In this document: one piece after another, positions 35,301 through 47,011 of the stretch
Numbering within the stretch: the stretch's first letter is position 1
Layout of the letters: the number at the start of each line of letters is the position of its first letter
From: Hyperoplus lanceolatus
Taxonomy: Eukaryota; Chordata; Actinopteri; Uranoscopiformes; Ammodytidae
Length of the DNA: 64,000 nt
Assembly (NCBI GenBank): GCA_026929865.2
Contig: CM049405.1
Location: forward strand, 25,111,001-25,175,000
Reading direction: 5' to 3'
Position numbers and translations under genes: made by a program
The notes under the pieces: generated by a model
Told to the model about the DNA's origin: nothing
Seen by the model: only the letters and a program-made list of their open reading frames with translations
Database searches by the model: none

Positions 35301-35952
35301 CAAAGGCCTCAAAAAACTGTTGTCCATTAAGTTTTTGCGTAGCCTAGCCAGATGTGAGCATTTAAGAAAAATTAATAGTTTTTTTGTCTCTATTTTACGT
35401 TGTTACTGAGATGGCCTCAAATGGTCTCTATGTCTCCCCCTACACCAGTAACATCTGCATCAAAAATCATCTGTCAACATAAACTTGTCTTACAGGAGGA
35501 AAAATAGATATCATTTTGGGTTTCTAGTTGAATTAAACATCCGAATTGTAGTTTCCTACAGCTGTAATATCTGTGTCCACGATACAGGATGCACATAGGA
35601 GATTTCCGCGTCTCCTTAGCCTGACTGTGACCCTTTCATCTGTTTATTACCTTGCCTATCAAGCCATATTCACATGACAGCCATTCCTGATGCAAAGCTA
35701 TAGACCCAAGCAAGAGATTTGGTCATGGCATAAAGGTCGTTGGCAGGTTTTCTAATGGGCTCTAGCTGGGAGGAGCCATGGTGTGTGGAGTCCCAGGCTC
35801 TCGCGGTGTGTATCAGTAATGATGTGTCAGTCTGTGTGCCGAAAGGTCACTGTGTTAATGCTACGGACTTATCTACCGATGAGTGACAAAATGGAGTTAA
35901 TGTGGCGTTCAGAGTACACGGCTCGGGCAAAGTAACATACGTATGCCACATG

Positions 35953-35954
<2 letters not shown>

Positions 35955-36028
<74 letters not shown>
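35955..36028. repeat. (GT)n microsatellite
   Basis: About 37 pure GT units. Confidence 0.98.
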
Positions 36029-36030
<2 letters not shown>

Positions 36031-36663
36031 CAAAACAAAGAAGTGAAGGGAGAGAATATGGGGCAGGGAAAGTGTAAAAAGTAAAACCCCATAATGACTT
36101 TCATATTATCCCCACTATCAAGCATCATTCAAAAATGGGCACCAGCAATAATTATACATATTTTATTAAGTTTTAATTTGAATTAGTCTTATTCTGACTT
36201 GCATTTTCAGGCTGAAAAGCACTATATATCACATAAATAGTAGTTTTAAAATGATTTGTGATTAATGTTATATCATCATGGTACTATCAGACATTGCCTG
36301 GAGTTGACCTGTGTGAAGTGTTATAAAAAGTCAGTGGATAACATGAAGTACATACTGTACATGCACACAACAGTTCACATAGATAAATCAAGTTATTCAA
36401 TGTTATGTTTTAAACTTGCATATTTGACACCAACCCGCCAAAGAGAGTAAGGATGTAATTTAGCCACTGGCTTTCATCTTGCATGTTTACACAAGTGTTC
36501 ATTTATATGCAGTCCCTATTTTAAAAGATATGAATCAATCTGAAATCAGACAGTTGAAACCTGTTACTATGAGATCTGTGTTTACATACAGATGGCCAGT
36601 GATTAAATATTTTGAAAAACCATGGCTAATTTATTCTTGAATTTTAGATATACTTAAACAATG

Positions 36664-36694
36664 TTTTTTTTTTTTTTTTTTTTTTGGGGGGGGG
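36664..36694. repeat. T22 followed by G9
   Basis: Two adjoining homopolymers, a likely sequencing or assembly weak point. Confidence 0.95.
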
Positions 36695-37434
36695 TCTGTA
36701 ACGTCTGTATGTTTGTGTAGAAGTATCTAGGCTAATTTGCATTGAGGACAAACGCCTAGCAGTGAGAGTGCACAGTCCTCAGTCAAATGTTCAGTTATAA
36801 CCTCGTCTCCACTGGGTGGTTCGGTTCGGTGCGGAAGTTGTTAAAGGTCCCATATTATGCTAAATGCACTTTTTAAATGTGTTCTAACATATCCATGGGG
36901 CCACGGTGTGCCTAGAGACTGCCAAAATGTAAAAAAAATAACAATCTCTCCTTTTCTCCCCCTCCCCCTTTCTGAAACCCCCACCCCTCCCCCTCAATAT
37001 ACTCCAGTCAGAATTCTCCCCGTTTCTGTCGTCAAAAACTGGAAAGCCAGAAGCTTCCACTGTGCAGCCCACACCCCTATTTCTTATTGGTCCACGGCCC
37101 CGAGATCCTCTCGAAAAATATTCCTTCATCCCTGTGTTGTTTGCTTGTTGCTAAGCGACAAGATCAGGCCCGGTTCTAGAAAGTCAGACTTGGGTGGGCC
37201 TATAGAAATTTTAGGTGGGCACACTTTTCAGGGAGAACGAAGATGCGAGCGCGCATAGAGCGCACGAGCCGAAATTTTTTGCCCTTGTAAGATCTCTGCG
37301 TCTGCTTTTTGGCACATTTACTGTGAATTGTGTAGAACACAATATGCAAATAAACGTTGAGTGTTGCTGTGTGGGAGATTTGATTCTTGCACGTTTTTTT
37401 CCCAAAATGTTTATGAATAACATATAATATACAT

Positions 37435-38629
37435 CAGGGGTGGCCACCGGTCGATCGCGAGGGTAGTGTGGGTCGATCGCGTGGCATTCTTAAAAAAATA
37501 AATAAATAAATAAATATTTAATTTAATTTTTTATTTTTTTTACTATGAAAGAGTAAACGAGCCGTGCGAGCATGCGCCGACGTTCGGTGGAGGGAGAGAG
37601 GACACCACTTTCTAATTTGACAGTGAGCTAACCAAAGCTAATCCAAGTCAAGGAAGTGGAGAGGCTTCTGCACTGTGACAAATTCTACTATGTAAAATAC
37701 AGCCAGAGAGAGGAAGACTGTTCACACAAACAGACCACCACATATTCTAGTGCAGGGGTGTCCAAACTACTAAACTTTTTTGCATTTCTTAGTTAACCCA
37801 CTAGTGCAGGGGTGTCAAAACTGATTGATTGGCCCATGGCACATTTTAAAAATATGATGTAATATGGCCCTTTTAATTTTTAAATAATTTAAATGCACTC
37901 ATTATATTACAGAGAAATATGTCCCATAAAAGAAAAAGAGCACCAAGCCCATCCCAGAAGACCCTGCATAATATTTTATTTTAAATAATATTTTTATGAA
38001 AAATCCATGTGTCCTTCTCCAATAGGTTCTAATTCATCTGACACAGTGTCTCAATTTTTTTCATATACAATTCTTCAGCTTTAGCCTCTTAATTTTCCTC
38101 TCAAAGTGCACCAGATTCATGCATTTCACTTTAAAAACTTTAAAAAATCTCCCGGGGGGGCATACCCCCGGACCCCCCTTAGAGGGGCGGGATCTCGGCT
38201 GGCTACTATTTTCACCCAGCTGGACATTGGACGCAAAAGCAGAAAACACTGGGTGTATCGATGGCATTTAACAAGAGGGGGGTGTATCTGTTTAATGTGC
38301 AAGTAAAGTGTTGCCGTGAAGAAGGATTACAATTTACGAAGACACTATGAAACTAAACATCAGAGCAGCTATGTCCTGATAAATGTGTTATTTTTGCAAA
38401 GTGGCCTGGCCCTTCGTAGATTTTTCTGTATGTGGCCCTCAGTGAAAATTCAATTCTGCACACATTTTTCCTCTTAACTGACAACTGTACCATACAGAAC
38501 AGAACCGTGACTTAAAAACCAAGGTACGTACCAAACCGTGACTTTTGACCCTTTATAGTAGGTGGTAGCTCACTTTGACTTGGTCATTTTAAAAGTAGCT
38601 CACAAGCTGAAAAACAGTGGCCACCCCTG
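37435..38629. mobile_element. Second hAT element nested in the first
   Basis: The perfect inverted termini CAGGGGTGGCCAC and GTGGCCACCCCTG are flanked by the 8-bp duplication ATATACAT (37427-37434 and 38630-38637). Subterminal GGTCGATCGCG motifs occur twice near the left end. Two further hAT-like starts (CAGGGGTGTCCAAAC near 37757 and CAGGGGTGTCAAAAC near 37807) lie inside, suggesting deeper, incomplete insertions. Confidence 0.88.
37901..38232. repeat. Left arm of a dispersed inverted pair of hAT-related sequence
   Basis: Its reverse complement matches 38736-39066 over about 330 bases with scattered differences. This arm carries a GC-rich insert (CCCGGGGGGGCATACCCCCG, near 38150) that the other lacks. 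Confidence 0.85.
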
Positions 38630-38735
38630 ATATACATTATATACAACATAATGTATCTATTTTTTCTTAATCGCAGTATTAACTGTAGGCAGCCTGAGCT
38701 GATTGAAGAGAAAGCTTTGGGACTGGGCAACCTGG

Positions 38736-39066
38736 ATGGTGGTAGTCCAGAGCCACTATTGCCTCTGATGTCCAGCTGGGTGAAAATAGTAGCCAGCCGA
38801 GGCCACAAGATTTTTTTTTACCTTTTTAAAGTGAAATGCATGAATCTGGTGCCCTTTGAGAGGAAGATTAAGAGGCTAAATCTGAGGAATTTTGTGTGAA
38901 CAAATAATTTGGAGACACTGGGTCGGATGAATTAGAAGCTATTGAAGGAAGACACATGGATTTTCCATAGAAATATACATTTGAAATAAAATAGTATGCA
39001 GGGTCCTCTGTGATGGGCTTGGTGCTCTTTTTCTTTTACGGGACATATTTTTCTGTAATATAATGA
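38736..39066. repeat. Right arm of the inverted pair
   Basis: Inverted partner of 37901-38232. It lies in the body of the outer hAT while the partner lies inside the inner hAT, so related hAT sequence is present in both orientations. Confidence 0.85.
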
Positions 39067-39819
39067 ATTAATCTAAATGCAGTGAGAGGAAGGAAGCAGA
39101 ATAACTCTGTTGTCCAGTTATCTTTTTTTCCACAGACGAGGCTGAACTAGGCTATAGACTACAGTATACACAGTGCATGGGCAACTGAGGGCAGCCCCAT
39201 TTTCAAATATTTTTAAATAAACTCAATACACACTGTGCATGCCATGGACTTGAACGTGATGTGATCAGTTAACCTCGGATTACCTCCCAGATGAACTGAT
39301 TCAATTATTAAGCTAATACAGTCATATGAAAAAGTTTGGGAACTCCTCTCAGCCGGCATTATAATTGACTCTGCTTTCACACAAAAAAGATAAAAGTGGT
39401 ATGTCTTTCATTTACCAGGAACAGCTAAGTACTGGGATGTTTTCCAAACAAAGATTTTTTGAAAAGCAGTATTTAGTTTTATGAAATTAAATAAAATGTG
39501 AAAAACAGGCTGCGCAAAAATATGGGAACCCTTGTGGTCTTGCTGATTTTAATGCATGTAACAGCATGTAAAACTGAGGACTTTAAACACAAAATTGGTT
39601 GGATTATGTTGTTAAGCCTTGAACCTCATAGAAATGTCTGTTTAATCATGAGAAAATGTATTTTAGGTGCCTAAATGCAAGTTACACTTCTCTTTGACTC
39701 TCTGCTGAAGTGAGACAGAATGCGATCATCAAAACAGCTCCCAAAAGATGTGAAAAACAAAGATTGTTCATTGTAATGGTTTAGGGGAAGGCTACAAGAA
39801 GCTTTCCCAAAGGTTTCAA

Positions 39820-40203
39820 TTGTCAATTTCTACTGTAAGGAACGTTGTCAGGGAATGGAAGGACACAGGCACAGTTGCAGTTAAACCCAGGTCTAGCAGA
39901 CCAAGAAAAGTACAAGAGCGGCATATGCGGCGGATTGTGAGAATGGTTGCACACAACCCAAAGATCACCTCCAAAGACCTGCAAGAACATCTGGCTGCAG
40001 ATTGTGTATCTGTACATGGTTCTACAATTCAGTGCAATTTGCACCAAAACATCTTTATGGCCGGGTGATGAGAAGGAAGCCCTTTCTGCGCCCACGTCAC
40101 AGATACAGTTGCATGGAGTATGCAAAAGCTCATTTAGACAAGCCAGCTTCATATTGGAAGAAAATGCTTTGGACTGATGAGACAAAAATTAAGTTATTTG
40201 GTC
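39820..40203 (+). pseudogene. Tc1-like transposase N-terminal half, left arm and centre
   Basis: The frame from 39820 encodes a helix-turn-helix-rich segment with VVREWKDTGTVAVKPR and PKITSKDLQEHLA, typical of the bipartite DNA-binding domain of Tc1 transposases. It stops at 40066-40068. Homology continues in another frame through the centre with HRYSCMEYAKAHLDKP and WTDETKIKLFG, whose aspartate corresponds to the first residue of the DDE triad. The remaining catalytic region is missing because the sequence folds back into the right arm. Confidence 0.85.
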
Positions 40204-40215
40204 TTTATAAAAAGC

Positions 40216-40450
40216 AGATGTTTTGGTGCAAATTGCGCTGAATAGTTGAACGATGTACAGATACACAATCTGCAGCCAGATGTTCTTGCAGGTCTTTGGA
40301 GGTGATCTGTGGGTTGTGTGCAACCATTCTCACAATCCTCCACCTATGCCGCTCCTGTTTTTTTCTTGGTCTGCCATGCCTGGGTTTAACTGCCACTGTG
40401 CCTGTGTCCTTCCATTTCCTGACATCGTTCCCTGCAGTCGAAATTGACAA
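40216..40450 (-). pseudogene. Tc1-like transposase DNA-binding domain, right arm
   Basis: The minus-strand frame encodes the same N-terminal domain as the left arm, with DVRKWKDTGTVAVKPR and PQITSKDLQEHLA, differing at a handful of residues. It ends near the palindrome centre. The few differences show that the two arms have mutated separately since the fold-back structure formed. Confidence 0.85.
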
Positions 40451-41330
40451 TTGAAACCTTTGGGGAAGCTTCTTGTAGCCTTCCCCTAAACCATGACAAT
40501 GAACAATCTTTGTTTTTCACATCTTTTGGGAGCTGTTTTGATGATCGCATTCTGTCTCACTTCTGCAGAGAGTCAAAGAGAAGTGGAACTTGCATATAGG
40601 CACCTAAAATACATTTTCTCATGATTAAACAGACATTTCTATGAGGTTCAAGGCTTAACAACATAATCCAACCAACTTTGTTTTTAAAGTCATCAGTTTT
40701 ACATGCTGTTACATGCATTAAAATCAACAAGACCACAAGGGTTCCCATATTTTTGCACAGCCAGTTTTTCACATTTTATTTTATATCATAAAACTAAATA
40801 CTGCTTTTCAAAAAATCTTTGTTTGGAAAACATCCCAGTACTTAGCTGTTCCTGGTAAATTAAAGACATACCACTTTTATATTTTTTTTGTGAAAGCAAA
40901 GTCAATTATAATGCCGACTGAGAGGGGTTCCCAAACTTTTTCATATGACTGTAACTATCTACCAAAACATTGTATTCCTTTTATTGTATGATAATTTAAA
41001 TTTACATAATATGATGTTGATATCAAACACACAAACTAAAAAAATTAATAAATAAAAAAATAAAAATTGGGGGGGCCCCCCTGGCAGTCGGGACCCTAAA
41101 CAACCGCTCATTCCGCTTATGCCTCGGGCTTGCTCTGCTGACCAGTGACCATTATAAACGGGTGGGTAACTTGGAGGCAGGCTGTCCTGCCCACCCAATA
41201 ATACAATTAGAAGCAATGCATGGTAATGGTATATTCTTTAGTATTAATTAATTGTCTGAATTTTATTTGACATTTTTTTGGACAGCGAATGAACAGGTCC
41301 GTCCGATAGTGGATCAGGACTTCCACCTAA

Positions 41331-41354
41331 AAAAAAAAAAAAAAATTTTTTTTT
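41331..41354. repeat. A-run followed by T-run
   Basis: About 16 A then 9 T near the right end of the outer hAT. Confidence 0.9.
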
Positions 41355-41810
41355 GGTTGGGTGGGCACGGCCCACCCTGACCCCTGGCTACCGCCGGCCC
41401 TGGACAAGATGCCTGTAGTACAGAAAAGCATGGTGAATGTTGCATAATCCACTCATTTATCTTAACCACAGCAGCCTCGTTTTTAATAACACAACGGATA
41501 GGAAGCTACTTGCGGGTTTTTTCAAACAGTGAAACTGAAAGAAATTGTTTTATTGGTATTTTTGCCTGACTGGTGTATAGCTATTAGCTTTGGGACAAGC
41601 ATTCAGCTTTTGCTCATAAAAACATATTCATATCCCCCACACAAGTCTGGAAATGCCTCATTTTTAACAGGAAAAAGGATTGGAAGTTACTAGTGTAGTC
41701 AAGTCAACTTTGAAGATAATTTTTTCACTGATTTTAGTGGTATTTTTAGCCGGTAGCTCCCGAGATAGCTTCGCAGTAGCCACCATCTTTTGCTGCATTT
41801 TTATTGTGAA

Positions 41811-41842
41811 CATGCCGTTTCCATTAGCTTGGAAACGGCATG
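41811..41842. repeat. Perfect 12-bp stem hairpin
   Basis: CATGCCGTTTCC and GGAAACGGCATG pair perfectly around an 8-base loop within the TTAA-flanked element. Confidence 0.9.
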
Positions 41843-42185
41843 TCAGTGCATCTGTATGAACATAGTCTTTCATGTAGACAAGGATAGTTCATGTCAAACT
41901 GTTCAAAGTGCGTTACTAGCACTAGACTTGGTTCTTCTCATGGGTAGGCTAACTGCGCTAACAGGCCCAGCAAATACGTCATCATTGTTTACAAACAGAC
42001 AGAGGGCAAGGCGTTTCTGGCTTCGCTTCCGGACAGGGGGCGGGGGCAGCTCAAAGATTGTATATTTATGAGGGGAGCTGCAGCTCTTTTTTAAAAATAG
42101 GCCATTGTGAGATTAGCTGAACATCAGCATAGTAGGCTACAATACATTATCTGAAAGTTTTTTTTCAGCAAACAATTAAAGAAAA

Positions 42186-42275
42186 ACGTATTAGGTACCA
42201 CTAAGACCATATAATATGGTGTATAATAGAACGTATTAGGGACCACTAAGACCATATAATATGGTGTATAATAGA
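42186..42275. repeat. 45-bp tandem duplication
   Basis: Two consecutive units beginning ACGTATTAGG differ by one base (GGTACC versus GGGACC). They lie just inside the right end of the TTAA-flanked element. Confidence 0.92.
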
Positions 42276-44380
42276 ACCGAAAAGTGTATAATATGGGAGC
42301 TTTAAGGGTACCAAAATCTAACCATGCCAAACCCATTATTGTCACCCTTTGGTTGGGGTACCAAGGCGTCCCGAAAGGGTGGAGCTACACACTGCAGTCT
42401 GTTGCTTGGTCGACAGAATCATAACTTAAACGTGAGTGATAAACCACTGTGTGTTGTCCCTTCAGGCAAGAGTGAAGAGAGAAAACATGACTGTGCACAG
42501 TTCTTTGTTTATTGTGTTGCATTTTTCCTCTTCATTGAATTAATCAGTGGACTACACTGTGTCCCTACAGAGTTACATAGCTGCCTCAGCTTGTCTTTAT
42601 GCTCCAGTTTTAGCACTTGAGACCAATATCTCTTAGTGTAACAGAGAAAAGGCAAATTGTCTACTTGGACAGATGACACAAGAGGCAACTAGGGAAAAAA
42701 ACGGCATTTTGGTTGAACTGCTCCTTTAAAACAAAGAGACCCGAACGCTAGAAACATGTTATTCCTGTATCCTCACAACATCTTGGACGTTAGCATTTAA
42801 CTGATCTAAAGAGCTTATCCAATTCTGTTTCTCCTATTTCAAATCCCATTTCACCATCAATTACCTTTTTCAGGACACTTATGTACTTCAGCTGACCAAA
42901 GGGATAATGGTTTCTCCCCACATCCTTAGTTCTTCCTTGGCTTATCTCGTTGTAGAATTGTAGATGGAAGATTGTCTTTCATTACCATTTCAAAGCACCT
43001 TCTGTTGCACAGCCTTGTCAGAAAGTAAAGGGGGGGGGGGGGTTGCAGGCAGTTTTCTTCCCATTGTGACTGTGCTGCATTGTATGGCAGGCCTTGGGTA
43101 GGCCCCTCCGGTCGTTGCATTCAGTAAATGTACAGGTTGGCTTTATACCGTCTATTGGTTTCAGCGTCTTTCTCCTCTCTGGGTGGCTCAGGGAAACATC
43201 TGGAAGGGACAAAAGGCCTAGAAGGCAGCCGCTAAAAACACACTCCTTCAGCAACACATGCAGGCGACACACACATATGAAAAGCACCCACACACAATCA
43301 CACCCAGGCTCTCTACCAATTCACCGTGTCACATGTTTTAAAGTCACGCCGAGTCACACATGCTAGGTGATGAGGTACGCCAACGGCAGAAAGAAAAAGA
43401 GCGAAAAACACATGTGTGTATAGGAACAACACCCAGACAAACGTAATAAAGTAAATGAGACTAACAGATTTAACTTGATTTCATGACACTCCTCATGTAG
43501 CCCAGGTTCTGCCAACATACAGGGTGGGACTATGACATCATGAGTGCAAAGCAGCCATGCCTGATGCCTTGTTGTTGCCTTGCACTGGTGCAACATCTAG
43601 ACTTTCAGCACTGTAGACAGTACGTCAGAAACGCTCTGAATGTTTTTCACATCTGAGAGGGGTGTGAGGTATATCATTAAAAGCAAACACGTTCAAATTG
43701 AAATTATATGTGGTAAAAAGAAAATGAATGAATATAAAATCAGGAGCTCTTTTCACTGTGATCAAGTGTTTGGATGGTAACAGAGCTTAACATTTGTGTT
43801 GTGGTATGTTTATTGATAGCTTGTTAGTTTGCTTATAAAACTATCGGACAGTTTATCACTGTTATTTATGCGAACATTGACTCTCTATTAGCGGTTAGCA
43901 TCATCAGTGACAGCAGTATTGGGGTTTTGAATGTAATTGCGTGCTTTGCAGTTGTGGCCTATGCGTTTGTCTGCCAAGCTCCCACACCAGTAAACTTCAG
44001 AATGGAGAGGGCTGAGAGCACGGCTGCATGAGGCCAATTTCTCAAGAATCTACATGTAAATGTTAATCTCAGACTTTTTCTCAGACGTTTGAATTATGGT
44101 AACATGAATGATTACAAAAAACAACATATCTCATATATCTCCCTCCCATTAGTTTGATTGGTGCACCATTAGATGATAGCATTCTCTACTTGACCTCAGT
44201 CGTCACAGCAGACATGGTTGCTGGGAGATGTGTGATGTGAATGTAAAGCCTATTGTGAGGAACATTGCACTTTGAGACAGCGTTGCTTTTTCCCCTCTTT
44301 TTGTCATCAAAAGACACCTGGTGTGCACTTAAGAAAGAATGGACCAGGGCTGGTCATACTTCAGAGGAGATATTCATTCA

Positions 44381-44381
<1 letters not shown>

Positions 44382-44413
<32 letters not shown>
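44382..44413. repeat. (CA)n microsatellite
   Basis: About 16 CA units. Confidence 0.95.
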
Positions 44414-44414
<1 letters not shown>

Positions 44415-44764
44415 GCATGCTTTTTTCTGTACATTTTTAGAATGTAGCCTGTTTTGTATTGTATTGGATATTTTGCTATTGGACCTTAAAGTTCCACATT
44501 CATGTCTTGAAACTGATCCACTTATCGTTTTAGACTGTTCCAATAATTTTTCCATGGGTACTTGTGAATTGAAATAAAAAATAAAAGAGGCTTTTGAATC
44601 CAAACCACATTCAATATCCTCTTTCAATAACACTATATGCTCAGGGGAACCAATACAAAGTTGCACAGGGACACACTAACTCACACAGTCACACACTCAG
44701 CACTTAGCTTCTAATCTGCACTTAATTCACTTCTAGCCCATAGGGAGACTTTAACTCAATTACA

Positions 44765-44825
<61 letters not shown>

Positions 44826-44868
44826 CACACACACCCACCCACCCACATATACACACCCACCCACCCAC

Positions 44869-44913
<45 letters not shown>
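44765..44913. repeat. Compound (CA)n / (ACCC)n microsatellite
   Basis: Two CA arrays separated by ACCC-rich units around 44834-44872. Confidence 0.97.
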
Positions 44914-44917
<4 letters not shown>

Positions 44918-45276
44918 TAATTGAACCCTTCCTCCTTCACATACTCGAGCAAAATCAGTCAGCATGAAGTAGACTTGGGAGCTTTGCTTTGGGGAGACAA
45001 ATCAATCCATCCACAGAATGTCTGAAGTGAACCTCCAAACACAAAAAGAAGCAAAAAATATATTTCTTTTCCACATTCTAATCCCCTTTATTGCTTGATA
45101 ACATTTATCAAACTGTCATTTTGACTGCACATTCACACATAAAATACCTTAGCAAACACAGCAATACTGTTCATGAAACGTTGCTAATTAAAAATGTAAA
45201 TTAGGCTATAGTAAGCATTTAAAAACCTAGACATAAATTATTTTTTAGCCTGGTTTGCCTTACAGCCATACATATC

Positions 45277-45560
45277 TAGCCTGGTGAGACCGGCCTGATC
45301 TTGTATGAGCTTCACATTTGTGTCTCTCCTGCAGATCATTCTGGACTTTCTCCAATCTCTGTGGGGAGGAGCCCTGTCATAATATGACTTAGCCAATCAG
45401 GGCCCGCACTCAGGCCTAACGTCCGTCAATTATAGTGGAAGTCAGCTTCTCATTGGTTCATGTAGTCTTCAATCTAGCCCCGTGAGACCAGCCGTATCTC
45501 ACAAGCTTATTTGTCCATCCGTGTTGACGCCAACAACCACAAGAACCAATCAGGGGGCTG
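45277..45560. repeat. Dispersed repeat with CTAGCCTGGTGAGACC end
   Basis: Shares GATTGGTTCATGTAGTC..TCAATCTA and GAAAGCC/GGGCCAATCAGG-type blocks with 50580-50815. CTAGCC[TC]GGTGAGACC occurs at both 45277 and 45473. Probably a small non-autonomous DNA repeat. Confidence 0.55.
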
Positions 45561-46216
45561 CCTTTCACCTTGCATTGATATAACATGGTCTCTTTGGGAG
45601 TGATTCCTAATGGCTTTGGTGATTCATTGATTATTCCTCTTGCGCCACCATACAGTAGTTGATAACAATAGTTGTGGTTTTAAGTGATACAACACCATAC
45701 ATTTTGTTTAGACATTTGTGGTCCTCAAAGGATGGATTTTAATAACTTTTATAATCCTTTAACTTTCCATCAAGTGCCATCTTGAGGGCAACATACTAAT
45801 TTAATTCTAAACTAATTCAATTTACTTTAGCTATTTAGCATTAGCATGTTAGCATAATCACGGTGAGCACGTCCGCATCATTCATGTGGCTAGCATTTCA
45901 CTCCAAGCACTTCTATCCAGCCTCACAGAGCTTCTTGCATGGCGGTATAGAACATTTGGTCTTGTTGTCTTAAAGATCACGTCTTTCCATTTGGCCTCTC
46001 AGGAGAGCGGGACCATTTTTTCCCTCCCTCTCTCCTCCTGTCGTTGCGGCAGACTCCCAACAACCCATAATCATGGTTTATGTTGCCATTTCTCAGTTTG
46101 AAGTGGAGCCAGGAGAAGGTTACAGGGACAGCAGGAGGAAGATGGAGAGATGAAGGTCAGAGAAGAGAGGAGAAGAGAAGAGGGAGAGAGCTAGATTTAT
46201 CTGCTAGGCTTGCAGA

Positions 46217-46287
46217 CTGGATCCAGCTGAACCCAGAGAGAGAGAGAGACAGAGAGAGAGAGAGGGACAGAGAGAGAGACAGAGAGC
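46217..46287. repeat. GA-rich microsatellite
   Basis: GAGAGA units interspersed with GACA. Confidence 0.93.
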
Positions 46288-46945
46288 GGAGGAGCCGGGC
46301 CTTTAAGCAACAATCTGATTTGCTGCCAGTCTGTGTGTTTTTTTTTCTTCTTCTTTCTCTCTCTTACCATTTTAATCTCCTTTCCATCTTTCTACACCCT
46401 CGTGTTCACATTCCCGTTGCTTTCTAATTGTCCCTGTGGTTCTGGCTCTGGTGTGAGGTGAGTCAGTAGATTTGGAGAGTGTAGAGCAGCTAAAGGCTTT
46501 AGGCCCCGACAGCGGTGCCAAAGGAGAGGCCCACCTCACAGCTCCACATCCAAAAAACCACCAGTTTCTACCAACAGGAGAAAGCCAGCTAAGAAAGCAC
46601 TTTTTTATATTTATTTAAGAAATGCATGATCACAGAACCATCTACACGAGCGTTCAGGCAATAAGAGATGAGCGAGATCCAGTAACCCCCCCCCCAAATT
46701 TTTTTTACTTGCCCCCATTATAACCTTCAAATTAGATTAAAAGGAAAGAGAGGAAAGGAGGAGGAGAAATGATGATCAGAGCGTCGGGCTTTTTCTCTTG
46801 ATTCGGGGCAGAAAATCCTATTTCATGGCGGTGTGGAATTCCGTGCCAAAAAGACTTTTTATCGCTTCGCTCATCGGACTTACTGAGGGATTCTTTTCCC
46901 TAATCTATCCCTTCTCCTTCCTAAAGCTTCCTGCCTCATCCCCTC

Positions 46946-46957
46946 TCTGTCTCTCTC

Positions 46958-47007
<50 letters not shown>
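46946..47007. repeat. (CT)n microsatellite
   Basis: CT units with two GT interruptions. Confidence 0.95.

Positions 47008-47011
<4 letters not shown>

Larger units (their letters stand above)
32319..36799. other. Unique DNA, no gene seen
   Basis: No recognisable gene or transposon. The (GT)n at 35955-36028 and a T-run followed by a G-run at 36664-36694 lie here. The block 34230-34520 is GC-richer, with homeodomain/POU-like motifs such as ATGCTAAT, and is considered in the findings as possible regulatory DNA. Confidence 0.45.
39319..40951. mobile_element. Palindromic Tc1/mariner-like element
   Basis: CAGTCATATGAAAAAGTTTG begins the element and its reverse complement ends it; TA flanks both sides (39317-39318 and 40952-40953). 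The inverted similarity runs through two arms of exactly equal length, 39319-40054 and 40216-40951 (736 bases each), around a 161-base centre. Each arm contains the N-terminal part of a Tc1-type transposase gene facing inward, and the centre contains the continuation that reaches the first catalytic aspartate. The right half of a normal element is absent. Confidence 0.92.
37165..41402. mobile_element. hAT-type transposon with nested insertions
   Basis: The ends are CAGGCCCGG and CCGGCCCTG, inverted repeats with one mismatch. The 8 bases GACAAGAT flank both sides (37157-37164 and 41403-41410), diagnostic of hAT insertion. TGGGTGGGCC-type subterminal blocks near both ends also pair. It contains a second hAT at 37435-38629 and a palindromic Tc1-like element at 39319-40951. 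No intact transposase was found. Confidence 0.88.
36845..42301. mobile_element. TTAA-flanked element with TCCCATATTAT ends, enlarged by insertions
   Basis: TTAA flanks both sides (36841-36844 and 42302-42305). The left end AAGGTCCCATATTATGC and the inverted right end AAGCTCCCATATTATAC match over most of 17 bases. Without the inserted hAT it would be about 1.2 kb. No transposase was recognised, so it is probably a non-autonomous piggyBac-like repeat. Confidence 0.75.
36800..42410. mobile_element. Outer repeat hosting the transposon nest
   Basis: The sequence around 36800-36840 (CTCCACTGGGTGGTTCGGTTCGGTGCGG) and 42306-42410 (GGTACCAAAATC..., GGTACCAAGGCGTC) resembles one GGTACC-type teleost repeat interrupted at a TTAA. 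The outer boundaries are approximate. Confidence 0.4.
42411..45276. other. Unique DNA with microsatellites
   Basis: No gene recognised. A G-run at 43029-43042 and CA arrays listed separately lie here. The sequence GTTGAACTGCTCCTTTAAA at 42712-42730 resembles one end of the TTTAAAGGAATAGTT MITE. Confidence 0.45.
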
